A stretch of 64,000 bases of DNA, taken from assembly GCA_964230215.1 (NCBI GenBank), contig CAXRGQ010000011.1, positions 1 to 64,000 of the forward strand, read 5' to 3'. Made by a program: the position numbers and the translations under genes. Position 1 is the first letter of the stretch, and every line of letters starts with the position of its first letter. The stretch comes from JAUILH01 sp964230215 (GTDB taxonomy: Bacteria; Bacteroidota; Bacteroidia; Flavobacteriales_D; JAUILH01). The notes under the pieces were generated by a model that did no database searches, was not told the origin of the DNA, and saw nothing but the letters and a program-made list of their open reading frames with translations. Positions 43,158-52,398 of this stretch are shown piece after piece.

Positions 43158-44582
43158 TTACAAGAGCGTACTTGGACATATATATTCAGTCAACTCAAAT
43201 CGTTGAGTTTCCTTCATAGCGCCAAAGCCTCCTTTTACGTCTATGAACTTGTGCCATCCTAGGCGTTTCATAGCCGAAATAAATGTCATTGATCTATATC
43301 CACCTGCACAGTGCACGTAGTAATATTTTGATTTATCTAATGTTGTTAAAGCGTCTTTATAATAGTCAAGTGGGATATTGATGGCGTCTATTATATGTTC
43401 ACTGTCGAACTCACTTTTTTTACGCACATCAAGAATTTCAACCCCCTCTTCATCATGCATTACAGTTGCTAAAGTTGAAGCTTCTAAAGATGTTATCCAA
43501 TCTGTTTTTAAATCAGCACCTTTCCAAGCACCTATTCCACCTTTTAAGTATCCCAGCGTGTTGTCAAACCCAACTCTGGCAAGGCGAATAATGGCCTCCT
43601 CCTCCCTGCCTTCTTCTGCTACGATTAGTATGGGGGTCGTAACGTCCGGAATAACAGTTCCTGCCCAAATAGCAAAGCTACCATCGATTCCAATGTTTAT
43701 TGAACCCGGCACAAAACTATCTTTAAACACTTGTGCAGCTCTTGTGTCTATTACGATGGCATCAGTTTCCGCCATGGCTGCCTCAAAAGCTTCAGGAGAT
43801 AAAGCTTGTGTCCCTTTGTCCAACACATTGTCAATGCTTTCGTATCCTTTAATGTTCATCAATACGTTTTGAGGGAAATAGCCTGGAGGCGGTGTTAAGC
43901 CCTCTAGCAACTCGCGTACAAACTCCTCTCTCGTAATACCTTCGCGTAGAGCATAGTTGGTTTTCTTTTGATTGCCAAGAGTATCCGTGGTTTCCGAGCT
44001 CATTTTCTTTCCACACGGGCTTCCTGCACCATGACCAGGATAAACAATGATATCATCATTTAGGGGTAGAATCTTGCTTTGTAAGGAGTCATATAAATGA
44101 TTCGCTAATTTTTCTTGCGTCATTTCGGCAATTACCTTATGAGCTAGGTCAGGGCGTCCAACGTCACCAATAAACAATGTGTCCCCAGTAAATATCGCCT
44201 TTTCTTTACCGTTTTCATCGATAAGTAAATAGCTAGTACTCTCCATCGTGTGACCAGGCGTGTGAAGGGCTTTAATGGTCACATCTCCGAGTTTAAACTC
44301 CTCATTATCTTTAGCAATGTATGCACCAAACCCCGTTTCCATGGTAGTTGGTCCATAAACAATTGTGGCACCTGTTTTCTTCGCTAAATCAACATGACCA
44401 GACACAAAGTCTGCGTGGAAATGCGTTTCGAATATGTAGGTAATCTTTGCATTATTTTCCTCTGCCATTTCAATATACTGGTCTACCTCTCTTAATGGGT
44501 CGATAATTGCTACTTCACCCTTTGATTCAATGTAATATGCTGCTTCAGCTAAGCAGCCTGTATATAATTGTTCTATTTTCAT
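43158..44582 (-). CDS. Persulfide dioxygenase-like MBL fused to two rhodanese domains
   Basis: 474 aa from ATG 44582 (44588 also possible). The MBL part (1-~250) has the ETHE1-type order THFHADFVSGH, TPGHTMESTSYL, FTGDTLFIGDVGRPD and VYPGHGAGSPCG. Its first metal motif has F where H is common (HADF), a form known in such fusions. Rhodanese 1 (about 260-365) has VAEEGREE where the active cysteine should be, so it is probably catalytically dead. Rhodanese 2 (about 380-470) has HCAGGYRS with the cysteine. It oxidises or transfers sulfane sulfur, detoxifying persulfides in the cytoplasm. Monocistronic. Confidence 0.92.
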   Translation of the reverse strand: MKIEQLYTGCLAEAAYYIESKGEVAIIDPLREVDQYIEMAEENNAKITYIFETHFHADFVSGHVDLAKKTGATIVYGPTTMETGFGAYIAKDNEEFKLGDVTIKALHTPGHTMESTSYLLIDENGKEKAIFTGDTLFIGDVGRPDLAHKVIAEMTQEKLANHLYDSLQSKILPLNDDIIVYPGHGAGSPCGKKMSSETTDTLGNQKKTNYALREGITREEFVRELLEGLTPPPGYFPQNVLMNIKGYESIDNVLDKGTQALSPEAFEAAMAETDAIVIDTRAAQVFKDSFVPGSINIGIDGSFAIWAGTVIPDVTTPILIVAEEGREEEAIIRLARVGFDNTLGYLKGGIGAWKGADLKTDWITSLEASTLATVMHDEEGVEILDVRKKSEFDSEHIIDAINIPLDYYKDALTTLDKSKYYYVHCAGGYRSMTFISAMKRLGWHKFIDVKGGFGAMKETQRFELTEYICPSTLL

Positions 44583-44779
44583 CTTCACAAGCTTTTATGA
44601 ATTAAACTCTAGTACAAATGTAGTAGCTTACTAGTTGGCAATTAGTAACATAAGTTGCATTATGGGGCTGATTTTTGTCATGAACTGGGCTGATAAGAAT
44701 CAGAAATACTGTGTTATAATATTATCACACAAAGCCTATAAGTGTATATAGCTCTGGTGTATTTGCTATCTTGCCTATC

Positions 44780-46063
44780 ATGAAGATTATATTATTTATG
44801 TTGACATGTTGCATAGTTAATGCGTATACACAGAATAGCACAAGTTTGTATATAAAATATCCTGTACTATTGCTTAACAGTGAGAATGATACGGCATATT
44901 ATGGAATGAATTACTATTCTGGTTTTAACCGTGTAGTGGAATATTCAAGGAGTGTTAATGGCATATATGCTAAGACAATAAATGAGAAACAAACAGGTAA
45001 TTTTAATCGATTAATGACTGATTGGATAATATCTAATCATAAGGCACCTTCAGGTACAGATAGAATAATGGGGAGTTATGAAATAGATCCCTTTAAGATT
45101 ACATCTGAGATTGATATATTGTATGTTTCGGATAGCGCAGCGTATTATAGGTTGATGGGTGCAAGATCATTTCAGGATTTAAGCTTCTCAAATGATGATG
45201 AGCATCAAAATACTATATTGATAAACAATGAGTTATACGATTCGTTATCCTGGAAAGAAGGCGATATAGAAAACTCAACAGGTTATTTTGGCCAGCCACC
45301 TTATGAGCGAGCATATAGATACGATTTGAAGTATTTCCCTAAACGTCTATCTCAATACCCTAATCATGCAGAGTTGCATAAATACTATGAGAAGTGGCAT
45401 TTCAATAAACACGGTAAAATAATAAAGGATATAAAAGGAATTGCATTGTCGAATTGGCAAGATTATACAGCCCCATTTGTTGTGGATCAAGGATCTAAGC
45501 GTGGCAATCTACTCTATGAAGGCTTATGTTATGATGTATATTTTGATAGAGAGGAGTCAAGCCATACAACCATGGGTAATCCGAATTTTGATTTATTCTT
45601 AATGGAACTAATGAATCAGGTCAAAACTAACAGGTATAAAATACTTCAGTTAACCAGCTCATGTGTGGATTCGATTTACAAATACCGTCTTGGTTTAAAC
45701 TCCATTCAACAAATGTCTAATTCTGAATTTAGTTATGAGGAATACATTGAGAATAATGACTCACCCTTTTATTATACTTATCAATACGATAGTTTTCCTC
45801 CGTCGATAGGTTATGATAGTCTTCATAATCCTGTATATAATGAGATAGATACTGATGGATTTGGAAACCCGCTGACTTATAGCGCAATAGCTAAGGAAAA
45901 GGTTGCTATATATAAGATTGCTGGACTCAGGTTTTATGAGGATTGGTACTTGTCAAAGGATGCGGGAGGGATAATTAAAGATGTCAAGGCAGTTCAATTA
46001 CTGTTGAATGGCGAAAAATTAGTTATTTGGCCTCTAAACTTGATTTTCATATTTGAACAATAA
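44780..46063 (+). CDS. Exported protein of unknown function
   Basis: 427 aa from ATG 44780 (44771 also in frame) with a signal peptide (MKIILFMLTCCIVNAYTQ). The mature protein is long, aromatic-rich and mostly beta, with no motif I recognise. It resembles other Bacteroidota gliding- or envelope-associated orphans only in general composition. A terminator separates it from HU. Confidence 0.5.
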   Translation: MKIILFMLTCCIVNAYTQNSTSLYIKYPVLLLNSENDTAYYGMNYYSGFNRVVEYSRSVNGIYAKTINEKQTGNFNRLMTDWIISNHKAPSGTDRIMGSYEIDPFKITSEIDILYVSDSAAYYRLMGARSFQDLSFSNDDEHQNTILINNELYDSLSWKEGDIENSTGYFGQPPYERAYRYDLKYFPKRLSQYPNHAELHKYYEKWHFNKHGKIIKDIKGIALSNWQDYTAPFVVDQGSKRGNLLYEGLCYDVYFDREESSHTTMGNPNFDLFLMELMNQVKTNRYKILQLTSSCVDSIYKYRLGLNSIQQMSNSEFSYEEYIENNDSPFYYTYQYDSFPPSIGYDSLHNPVYNEIDTDGFGNPLTYSAIAKEKVAIYKIAGLRFYEDWYLSKDAGGIIKDVKAVQLLLNGEKLVIWPLNLIFIFEQ

Positions 46064-46098
46064 AAAAGCCCCGACTCTATCGAGCCGGGGCTTTTTAT
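46062..46098. terminator. Bidirectional intrinsic terminator
   Basis: GCCCCG (46068-46073) pairs with CGGGGC (46086-46091), flanked by A- and T-runs, between the converging gene at 44780 and HU. It serves both strands. Confidence 0.85.
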
Positions 46099-46120
46099 AA
46101 TCTCTAATTTAAAGAGGTTC

Positions 46121-46393
46121 TTAGTTTACCTTTCCAGATAAGTCAGCACCAGCTTTAAACTTCACTACGTTTTTAGCAGCGATTTTGATTTCTTTACCAG
46201 TTTGTGGGTTTCTTCCTTTTCTAGCTGATCTCTTAGATACTGAGAAAGATCCGAATCCTACTAGAGCAACTCTGTCTCCTTTTTTAAGTGCAGCTGTAGT
46301 AGCGTCACAAAATCCGTCCAATGCTCTTTTTGCGTCTGCTTTAGAAAGACCAGAAGCGTCAGCCATAGCGTCAATTAATTCTGCTTTGTTCAT
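46121..46393 (-). CDS. hup: HU-family nucleoid DNA-binding protein
   Basis: 90 aa, the standard HU length. It has the conserved N-terminus MNKAELIDAMADASGLSKADA and the DNA-bending arm RSARKGRNPQTGKEIKI with the intercalating proline. The C-terminal K-F-K-A-G pattern is present. It bends and compacts DNA as a dimer and assists recombination and replication. It is preceded by a near-perfect Bacteroidota promoter and a leader hairpin, suggesting strong, regulated expression. Confidence 0.96.
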   Translation of the reverse strand: MNKAELIDAMADASGLSKADAKRALDGFCDATTAALKKGDRVALVGFGSFSVSKRSARKGRNPQTGKEIKIAAKNVVKFKAGADLSGKVN

Positions 46394-46408
46394 TTGTTTA
46401 AGTATTAT

Positions 46409-46425
46409 GTCGCGTTTTGCGCGAC
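46409..46425 (-). promoter_or_regulatory. Hairpin in the HU leader
   Basis: GTCGCG/CGCGAC forms a perfect 6-bp stem with a 5-nt loop in the ~58-nt untranslated leader, 16 bp before the HU start. It may protect the mRNA or attenuate translation; it has no T-run. Confidence 0.5.
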
Positions 46426-46457
46426 GGTTATTAATTAGTTTACTTTGTTAACTCCAG

Positions 46458-46487
46458 CAAATATATACGAATATCTAAGCCTGTCAA
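46458..46487 (-). promoter_or_regulatory. Bacteroidota consensus promoter for HU
   Basis: On the minus strand TTG (46485-46487) and TATATTTG (46458-46465) are separated by exactly 19 bp, the known Bacteroidota -33/-7 consensus with TAnnTTTG. The predicted start of transcription is near 46450. Confidence 0.8.
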
Positions 46488-46582
46488 GGGTTTCAGCACT
46501 AAAAACCTTCATTTTGTGAATAAATACGGTTTTTTGTTGATAAAACCGAGTAAATCGCCCTATTTATAAGGGTTTCGGGCAG

Positions 46583-46993
46583 TTATTTGTCTTCATCAAC
46601 AAATATTCTATCCTTACCTAAAAATTGAGGAGACTGAACGCTGATTACTTTCAAGGGCTTTCTGGACGTGACTTCTAAGACCGCGTGCACCTTCCCTTTG
46701 GCGAAATTTAGATAATCTCCGGCTTTAATCTCGATTTCTTTGCCATCAACCACCATTTTGCCTTTGCCTTCTAATACGTATATATTCTCTGAGTGCACAG
46801 CATGATAATGAGCCTTTACATTCTTTTTAACCCATATAATAAAGGTGGTCTGTTCTTCATCGTCCGAGATCTTCTTAACATGAATGTTCTCGTAGTCCTC
46901 GTCAGGTTCAATGTCCTTTAATGATAAATGTGTTTGAGCGCTTAATGCACTTACGCCGATTATTAAGTAGGATAACAATACAATAATTCTCAT
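46583..46993 (-). CDS. Exported cupin-domain protein
   Basis: 136 aa with a signal peptide (MRIIVLLSYLIIGVSALSAQ). The cupin barrel follows (about 40-125), with cupin motif 1 near AHYHAVHSENIYVLEGKGKMVV and motif 2 near GDYLNFAKGKVHAVLEV, giving two to three histidines and a glutamate for metal. Substrate unknown. It lies 19 bp after the fmt stop in the same direction, so it may be transcribed with it. Confidence 0.8.
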   Translation of the reverse strand: MRIIVLLSYLIIGVSALSAQTHLSLKDIEPDEDYENIHVKKISDDEEQTTFIIWVKKNVKAHYHAVHSENIYVLEGKGKMVVDGKEIEIKAGDYLNFAKGKVHAVLEVTSRKPLKVISVQSPQFLGKDRIFVDEDK

Positions 46994-47011
46994 ATCTCTA
47001 ATTAATTTAGT

Positions 47012-47992
47012 TTACGACCCTGCTGGTTTTGACAGATCAATATTCACACCTCTTAGAAGTTCTTCCGCCGACATTCGTTTTTTTCCCTCCAGCTGAATAA
47101 TCAATACTTTAACCGCTCCGGTTTCTGCTCCTATATATATAGTGTTGTTTTCTAGTTTTATTTGCCCCATAGCTAAATCGCTATTAGCTATAAAACGTGA
47201 TTCAAATACTTTAAAGGATAGGCTTTTTTCTTTACCTTCTATATATAAGGTACTCCAGGCCCCTGGATATGGCGATAATCCTCTTATGAAATCATGTACT
47301 GATTTTGCATCTTTGGTCCAGTCAATTTGACAAATAGCACGATTTAGCTTAGGTGCCTCTTTTAAATCCTCCTCTCCTGCTTCTTGGTCTTGAGGTATTC
47401 GTTTCGAATAGCCAGACAGAATGCTCGACACAGTACTAACAAGTAATTTGGCTCCTTCTACCATTAGTTTGTCGTGTACATTACCTGCAGTATCATTTTC
47501 GCCAATTTCAACTTCAACCTTATCTATTATATCACCAGTGTCAATTTGCTGCTGGATGTAGAAGGTTGTGGCGCCTGTTTTTGTTTCTCCGTTAATTACA
47601 GCCCAGTTAATAGGTGCAGCTCCTCTATACTGAGGTAGTAAGGAACCATGTAAGTTGATCGTTCCCATGGGAGGCATTCCCCAAACAGATTCGGGCAGCA
47701 TTCTAAAAGCGACTACTACAAATAGGTCAGCGTTTAAGGATTTTAGACTGGTCTGGAACTCCTCGTCTTTCAAGTTTGTTGGTTGCAGGATAGTCAAATT
47801 GTGCTTCAACGCACATTCTTTAACTGCCGACATCTGAATTTTATAACCCCTGCCTGCAGGCTTGTCTGGTGCTGTAATCACCCCTTTTACATGAATGCCC
47901 GCTTGTATGAGTTGCTCCAAACTTTCTACCGCAAAGTCGGGAGTACCCATAAAAACTATCGATTTATCTTTTATATCTTCTGTTTTAACCAT
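47012..47992 (-). CDS. fmt: Methionyl-tRNA formyltransferase
   Basis: 326 aa. N-terminal Rossmann formyltransferase domain: FMGTPDFAV at the start, TINLHGSLLPQYRGAAPINW with the catalytic asparagine and histidine, and QIDTGDII with the catalytic aspartate. The C-terminal tRNA-binding OB-like domain (about 220-320) follows. It formylates initiator Met-tRNA using 10-formyl-tetrahydrofolate in the cytoplasm. The start overlaps the MATE gene end by 22 bp, and it forms an operon with the MATE and rlmI-like genes. Confidence 0.96.
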   Translation of the reverse strand: MVKTEDIKDKSIVFMGTPDFAVESLEQLIQAGIHVKGVITAPDKPAGRGYKIQMSAVKECALKHNLTILQPTNLKDEEFQTSLKSLNADLFVVVAFRMLPESVWGMPPMGTINLHGSLLPQYRGAAPINWAVINGETKTGATTFYIQQQIDTGDIIDKVEVEIGENDTAGNVHDKLMVEGAKLLVSTVSSILSGYSKRIPQDQEAGEEDLKEAPKLNRAICQIDWTKDAKSVHDFIRGLSPYPGAWSTLYIEGKEKSLSFKVFESRFIANSDLAMGQIKLENNTIYIGAETGAVKVLIIQLEGKKRMSAEELLRGVNIDLSKPAGS

Positions 47993-49311
47993 CCGCCTTT
48001 AAAATAGTAATATACCGCCAAAAGTAAGAATACCGAGAAATATACATATTCACTTATCCATACATACGCTACACTCCATTTAAGCTCGAATATCACATAG
48101 TAAGCGAAAATCAAGTATATAATAATTGAAATTAACTCGATTAAAAAAGCCGTTTTTGTATCGCCACCACCGGCAACAACGCTTTGCAAGGTACCTGCGG
48201 CAACATGAATGAGTATTGATCCAGTTATAATTTGCAGGGCGAATACGGTGTCACTAACTATTTCTGGACTTGCACTTTTGTCGATAATGCCTATCCACCA
48301 TTCGGGATATAAAATGAAACCATGAATACAAATAATAACGAATATGTAATTGATAAATAGAATTTTAGCTATTGTCTTTTTGATTTTTACTTCATCGCCT
48401 TCAGCCAGTAAGTTGGATACGTAGGTTTTTGTTGTTGCCGAAAATCCTATCATTGGAATTAAGGCTACCCAATAGAGCCTGTGCAGTATTTGGCTGACTT
48501 CTTCACTATGTTCCCCCATCTGCTCAATCATATAGAAGTAAGCCGTCCATGCACCCACTGCCATAAATCCTTGAAACATTAGAGGTGCAGCAAGTTTGAT
48601 TATACGCCTACTAATATCTTTTGATAGACGTATTTGCCTAAATAGAAACTCAGAACTGGTGGCTTTATCGAGTCTAGTATATACTAAGGTCCAGGCACAC
48701 ACAGCTATTTCGGCTATTACCGTTGCCCAAGCTGCACCCGCTATCCCTAGCTTTGGGAATCCGTAATTACCAAAGATTAGCAAGTAGTCCAACAGTATGT
48801 TGAATGCACACAGCAGGATAGTATTGTAGAGCATGATGCGCGATCGTCCTATGGCAACATAGTAGCTAGTGCAACTCAATGTAATGAATGAGAATAGCAA
48901 ACCAAAGGCACGGACACTTAGATACTCTTGAGAAGCTTGCAGTAAAGCTTCAGACTTCATTACAAAGGATAAGCCATAGAAAGCTATGAACTGAGTTAGA
49001 CCAAATAGAACGAAGGCACATAGGACAAGATGTATCAAGTTTGATTGGAATCCTTGTTTCAGCCCAACAAGATCGGATTTGCCGAAATGTCTAGACATAA
49101 ATATCTGACCGGCGTCACCCAAGCCATTCCCAGTCATATAAAGAGTTATGTATGGTAAACTAGCCATACCTGCTGCCATGAATGCCACAGCACTCAATTC
49201 ACTCAGAAAGGCCGAGTCAACAAACAAAATAAGTGATTGAATAAAAGCACCAAAAATAATGGGCAAGGCGATACCTAATATGCGCTTATATGAGGTATCT
49301 AAGATGCTCAT
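47971..49311 (-). CDS. MATE-family efflux transporter
   Basis: 446 aa with about 12 hydrophobic helices; the N-terminus YKRILGIALPIIFGAFIQSL and the repeat at about 225 (SRRIIKLAAPLMFQGFMAVG) mark the two MATE halves. It exports cationic compounds in exchange for H+ or Na+. It overlaps the rlmI-like gene by one base (TAATG) and fmt by 22 bp, so the three are translationally coupled. The substrate is unknown. Confidence 0.92.
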   Translation of the reverse strand: MSILDTSYKRILGIALPIIFGAFIQSLILFVDSAFLSELSAVAFMAAGMASLPYITLYMTGNGLGDAGQIFMSRHFGKSDLVGLKQGFQSNLIHLVLCAFVLFGLTQFIAFYGLSFVMKSEALLQASQEYLSVRAFGLLFSFITLSCTSYYVAIGRSRIMLYNTILLCAFNILLDYLLIFGNYGFPKLGIAGAAWATVIAEIAVCAWTLVYTRLDKATSSEFLFRQIRLSKDISRRIIKLAAPLMFQGFMAVGAWTAYFYMIEQMGEHSEEVSQILHRLYWVALIPMIGFSATTKTYVSNLLAEGDEVKIKKTIAKILFINYIFVIICIHGFILYPEWWIGIIDKSASPEIVSDTVFALQIITGSILIHVAAGTLQSVVAGGGDTKTAFLIELISIIIYLIFAYYVIFELKWSVAYVWISEYVYFSVFLLLAVYYYFKGGWLKQKI

Positions 49312-50495
49312 TAGATAACTTCCAGAATTAAGCCTTTCAAGTAAGAGCCCTCTGGATGAAACATGCCAATTGGGTGATCTGCTGGTTGAGATAGTTTTGA
49401 GAGTACTTTAACTTCTCGTTCAACACTCAGTGCAGCAGCGACTATTGTATTGTAAAATAAGTCAGCATCCACTACCTGACTACATGAGAAGGTAGCAATA
49501 ATACCTCCCGATTTGATTTGTCGCATTGCAGCTGCATTCAGACGCTTATAGCCTTGGACTGCGTTGTGACGTGCATGTCTCGACTTAGCAAATGCAGGCG
49601 GGTCAAGAATAATCATGTCGTAATCAACTTCTAATTCTTTGATATACTGAACGGCATCTGCACAAATATTTTTGTGATTTGAACTAGAAATCATATTTAA
49701 CTCCAAGCTCTTATCGATAATATCCAATGCGGGTTGAGAACTGTCTAATGAATGCACCAATTCGGCGCCATGCTTCAATGCATAAAGCGAAAAACCTCCG
49801 GTATAACAGAATGTGTTGAGCACTTTTTTTCCCTTACTTAGTTCGCCTAGCAGCTTTCTATTGTCTCTCTGGTCAATAAAGAAACCAGTTTTTTGACCAT
49901 ATTTCCAGTCAATCATAAACTGAATTCCATTTTCGACTGCAACTAGGTCTTCAGGAAATTCTTCTCCTGCTAACAAAGACGGTTCGTCCACATCTTCATA
50001 CATTTTAGTGAGACTGGAAGCGAACTTACAGTAGACACCCTTAACCCCATCAAGTTTCATGATTGCGTCGGCCAAAGTTTGGCGCATGTAATACATTCCT
50101 GATGAATGACACTGCATCACCACATATCCAGCGTAGTAGTCTGCAATAAGTCCTGGCAGTCTGTCACCTTCAGCGAAAATTAAGCGAAAACAATTGTTGT
50201 CATCCCGCAAGAGATTTGCTTTGACACGGGTTTGATACGCTCTTTTAATGCGCGTGGCAATTATGTCTTCGTTCCACTCCTCGTTAAAAAAGCTCAGCAT
50301 TCTTACAGAAATGGAGCCTTCTTGCTGATAGTGACCACATCCAAGAAACTTTTCTTTGTTGGAATAAACCTCCACTATTTCTCCGTCATTCACCTCTCCA
50401 CTCTGAGATTTAATTGCGTTTGAGAATATCCAAGGATGGAATCTTCTAACTGCCTGATCCTTTTTTGAACGTAAAATTAATTTTCCCCTGCTCAT
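49311..50495 (-). CDS. RlmI-like 23S rRNA m5C methyltransferase
   Basis: 394 aa. An N-terminal PUA domain (1-~75: GKLILRSKKDQAVRRFHPWIF) is followed by a SAM-dependent methyltransferase core. Its motifs are VLNTFCYTGGFSLYALKHGA, LDSSQPAL, and MIILDPPAFAKSR with the DPP catalytic stretch, then TFSCSQVV with the motif cysteine. This is the COG1092/RlmI family; the exact target base is inferred from the family. First gene of the three-gene operon with the MATE and fmt genes. Confidence 0.9.
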   Translation of the reverse strand: MSRGKLILRSKKDQAVRRFHPWIFSNAIKSQSGEVNDGEIVEVYSNKEKFLGCGHYQQEGSISVRMLSFFNEEWNEDIIATRIKRAYQTRVKANLLRDDNNCFRLIFAEGDRLPGLIADYYAGYVVMQCHSSGMYYMRQTLADAIMKLDGVKGVYCKFASSLTKMYEDVDEPSLLAGEEFPEDLVAVENGIQFMIDWKYGQKTGFFIDQRDNRKLLGELSKGKKVLNTFCYTGGFSLYALKHGAELVHSLDSSQPALDIIDKSLELNMISSSNHKNICADAVQYIKELEVDYDMIILDPPAFAKSRHARHNAVQGYKRLNAAAMRQIKSGGIIATFSCSQVVDADLFYNTIVAAALSVEREVKVLSKLSQPADHPIGMFHPEGSYLKGLILEVI

Positions 50496-50564
50496 TTGCC
50501 TGATTGTTAAGGAGGCGAAGATACTGTCTTTTTTTATCTATAATTGTGATATAAAACGAATATT

Positions 50565-51167
50565 ATGAGTACTCGAATATTAATATTAAGCCTTTCAATT
50601 TTTATAATATCTGCATGTGGAGATGAGAAAAGAACGAATTACACGACCACTGATGATGAGGGTAATACTGTGATGACCGAAGAAAGTATGGATATCATGA
50701 GTGATTTGATTGATGAATTCAATGACTGTAGAACTAGTAGCACCAAGAATCTATTAGATTGTAAGTATTTCATTGCAAAAGCTATTTGTGATTTCTATCA
50801 GATTGATGATTTTTATAAAGATGGCGAATATGTGGACTATCATGAAATGCATGACATGATACATGGACAATTTGGTACTTGGAAGGTGCTCGGTGATGCA
50901 ACGAATCAGAAGGCATTAGAAACTGCCCAAGAACACGCTAATAATGGACAAGCAACTGTGGCTATAAGTACAAGAGATAAATATGGACACGTGGCGATTA
51001 TCGTTCCTGGACATGTGAAACCAGCGAATAGTTGGGGGAAAATAAATGTGCCAGATTGTGCTAGCTTTTTCATGGTTAAGCACTTGGAACCTTTCGCTTG
51101 CAAGCCCTTAAATTATGCATGGAGCGACCCTAGTGAAGTCATTCTGTACACGAGAACGCTTGATTAG
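50565..51167 (+). CDS. Lipoprotein with possible Cys-His (NlpC/amidase-like) active site
   Basis: 200 aa. Lipoprotein signal MSTRILILSLSIFIISAC. The mature part has NLLDCKYFIAKAICDFY, with a cysteine at the start of a helix. About 75 residues later comes YGHVAIIVPGHV, the strand-histidine pattern of papain-like NlpC/P60 and amidase-effector folds. Family assignment is uncertain; it could bind or cleave peptidoglycan. It is divergent from the rlmI-like gene and converges with the methyltransferase at 51164 (4-bp overlap). Confidence 0.5.
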   Translation: MSTRILILSLSIFIISACGDEKRTNYTTTDDEGNTVMTEESMDIMSDLIDEFNDCRTSSTKNLLDCKYFIAKAICDFYQIDDFYKDGEYVDYHEMHDMIHGQFGTWKVLGDATNQKALETAQEHANNGQATVAISTRDKYGHVAIIVPGHVKPANSWGKINVPDCASFFMVKHLEPFACKPLNYAWSDPSEVILYTRTLD

Positions 51168-51925
51168 GAGCGGTCATTTACGTCTAGCACATTTGTATAG
51201 TGCTTTAAGCTTCTGAGAAGGATTGTGATTGCACCTGCTGCACCAAGAATGATAAGGTAGTTGTTGTTGAACTCATAGTAGTCCATTGCATCATATTTAT
51301 ACAATACAATCAGCTCCCTAATCGCGTCAACGAAAACAAATCCTATAACAGTCGCGAAAAAGCCACTATATTCTCTTTTCAGCACGGTTTTTAGTGAAAA
51401 AGGAATATCCCCTTTAACCCAAAGCTTAAAATTGGGCACAAATGCAGGTGCTTTTTTCGACCATTCTAAATATTTATCACCAAACTTGCGCTCAAGGAAT
51501 CGTTCTTCTGCGAACATAATACGCTCATAGTAAAGCCAATACAAAAGTGTAACGCAGATTACGAACCATAAGTTGAATGTGAAAGCTACAATTCCGATCC
51601 ACATAAAATAGTTCCCTACATACAATGGATGGCGCACTATCGAGTAGATACCAGTGCTGTTAAGGAATTCGGCCACCTGACCTTTTGTATTTCGTCCACT
51701 AGTGTTTCTTGGAGTCGTTCCAATAGCATAGGCTCTGAACAAAAATCCAGCTACTGATAAGGCAATCGATATAGCTAAATACAAGTTATAGTTGTCTGGT
51801 ATAACACCTTCGTAGTCAGTAAAGTATATTACTGGAATTGCTAATACAAATAAAACTACTGGGATTTGTCCACGGTACTTAAAGAGTACGTTTCCACTTT
51901 CTTCAAATGAATGTATCAATGCCAT
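51164..51925 (-). CDS. Isoprenylcysteine/phospholipid-type membrane methyltransferase family
   Basis: 253 aa with about 5-6 membrane helices. The signature GIYSIVRHPLYVGNYFMWIGI followed by YERIMFAEERFLERKFGDKY is the ICMT/PEMT-type SAM-binding element (RHPxY, EERxL). It methylates a membrane lipid or small molecule; the substrate is unknown. Single gene, converging with the lipoprotein. Confidence 0.85.
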   Translation of the reverse strand: MALIHSFEESGNVLFKYRGQIPVVLFVLAIPVIYFTDYEGVIPDNYNLYLAISIALSVAGFLFRAYAIGTTPRNTSGRNTKGQVAEFLNSTGIYSIVRHPLYVGNYFMWIGIVAFTFNLWFVICVTLLYWLYYERIMFAEERFLERKFGDKYLEWSKKAPAFVPNFKLWVKGDIPFSLKTVLKREYSGFFATVIGFVFVDAIRELIVLYKYDAMDYYEFNNNYLIILGAAGAITILLRSLKHYTNVLDVNDRS

Positions 51926-51996
51926 TTAATCACATTTTTTTGCGTATCTTGCGATTTGCTTAATTGTGGGCGAATTTATGAATTAATTGCTAGGTG

Positions 51997-52386
51997 ATGT
52001 CCGATAAAGTTAAATATGAGATAGAATTCCCGATAAAGACTTCAACAAAAGTCTTATATAACATGCTAAGTACACCAAGTGGCCTTGCAGAATGGTTTGC
52101 AGATGACGTGAACATTAGAGGTGATGTGTATACGTTTATGTGGGATGGCAGTGAAGAAAGCGCGCGATTATTGACAAAAAAGAACAATGAATACATAAAA
52201 TTTAGATGGATGGATGATGACGAAGATGATTCATCTTACTATTTTGAAATGCGTATTCAGATTGACCCATTAACAAAGGATGTAGCGTTAATGGTTACAG
52301 ATCATGCTGAGGAGGATGAAGTTGATGAGGCAAGAGATTTGTGGGATCAACAATTAAGTGAACTTGCTCACGTTCTAGGTTCATAA
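51997..52386 (+). CDS. START-like (AHSA1/SRPBCC) domain protein
   Basis: 129 aa from ATG 51997 (a GTG precedes it by one codon). It has the AHSA1-type order of a beta strand, helix and wide groove: KYEIEFPIKTSTKVLYNMLSTPSGLAEWF, then DVYTFMWDGSEESARLL. This small single-domain form is widespread in Bacteroidota. Ligand unknown. It ends 12 bp before the LptF/G gene and is likely the first gene of that operon. Confidence 0.85.
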   Translation: MSDKVKYEIEFPIKTSTKVLYNMLSTPSGLAEWFADDVNIRGDVYTFMWDGSEESARLLTKKNNEYIKFRWMDDDEDDSSYYFEMRIQIDPLTKDVALMVTDHAEEDEVDEARDLWDQQLSELAHVLGS

Positions 52387-52398
52387 AATCAAGTTTTC

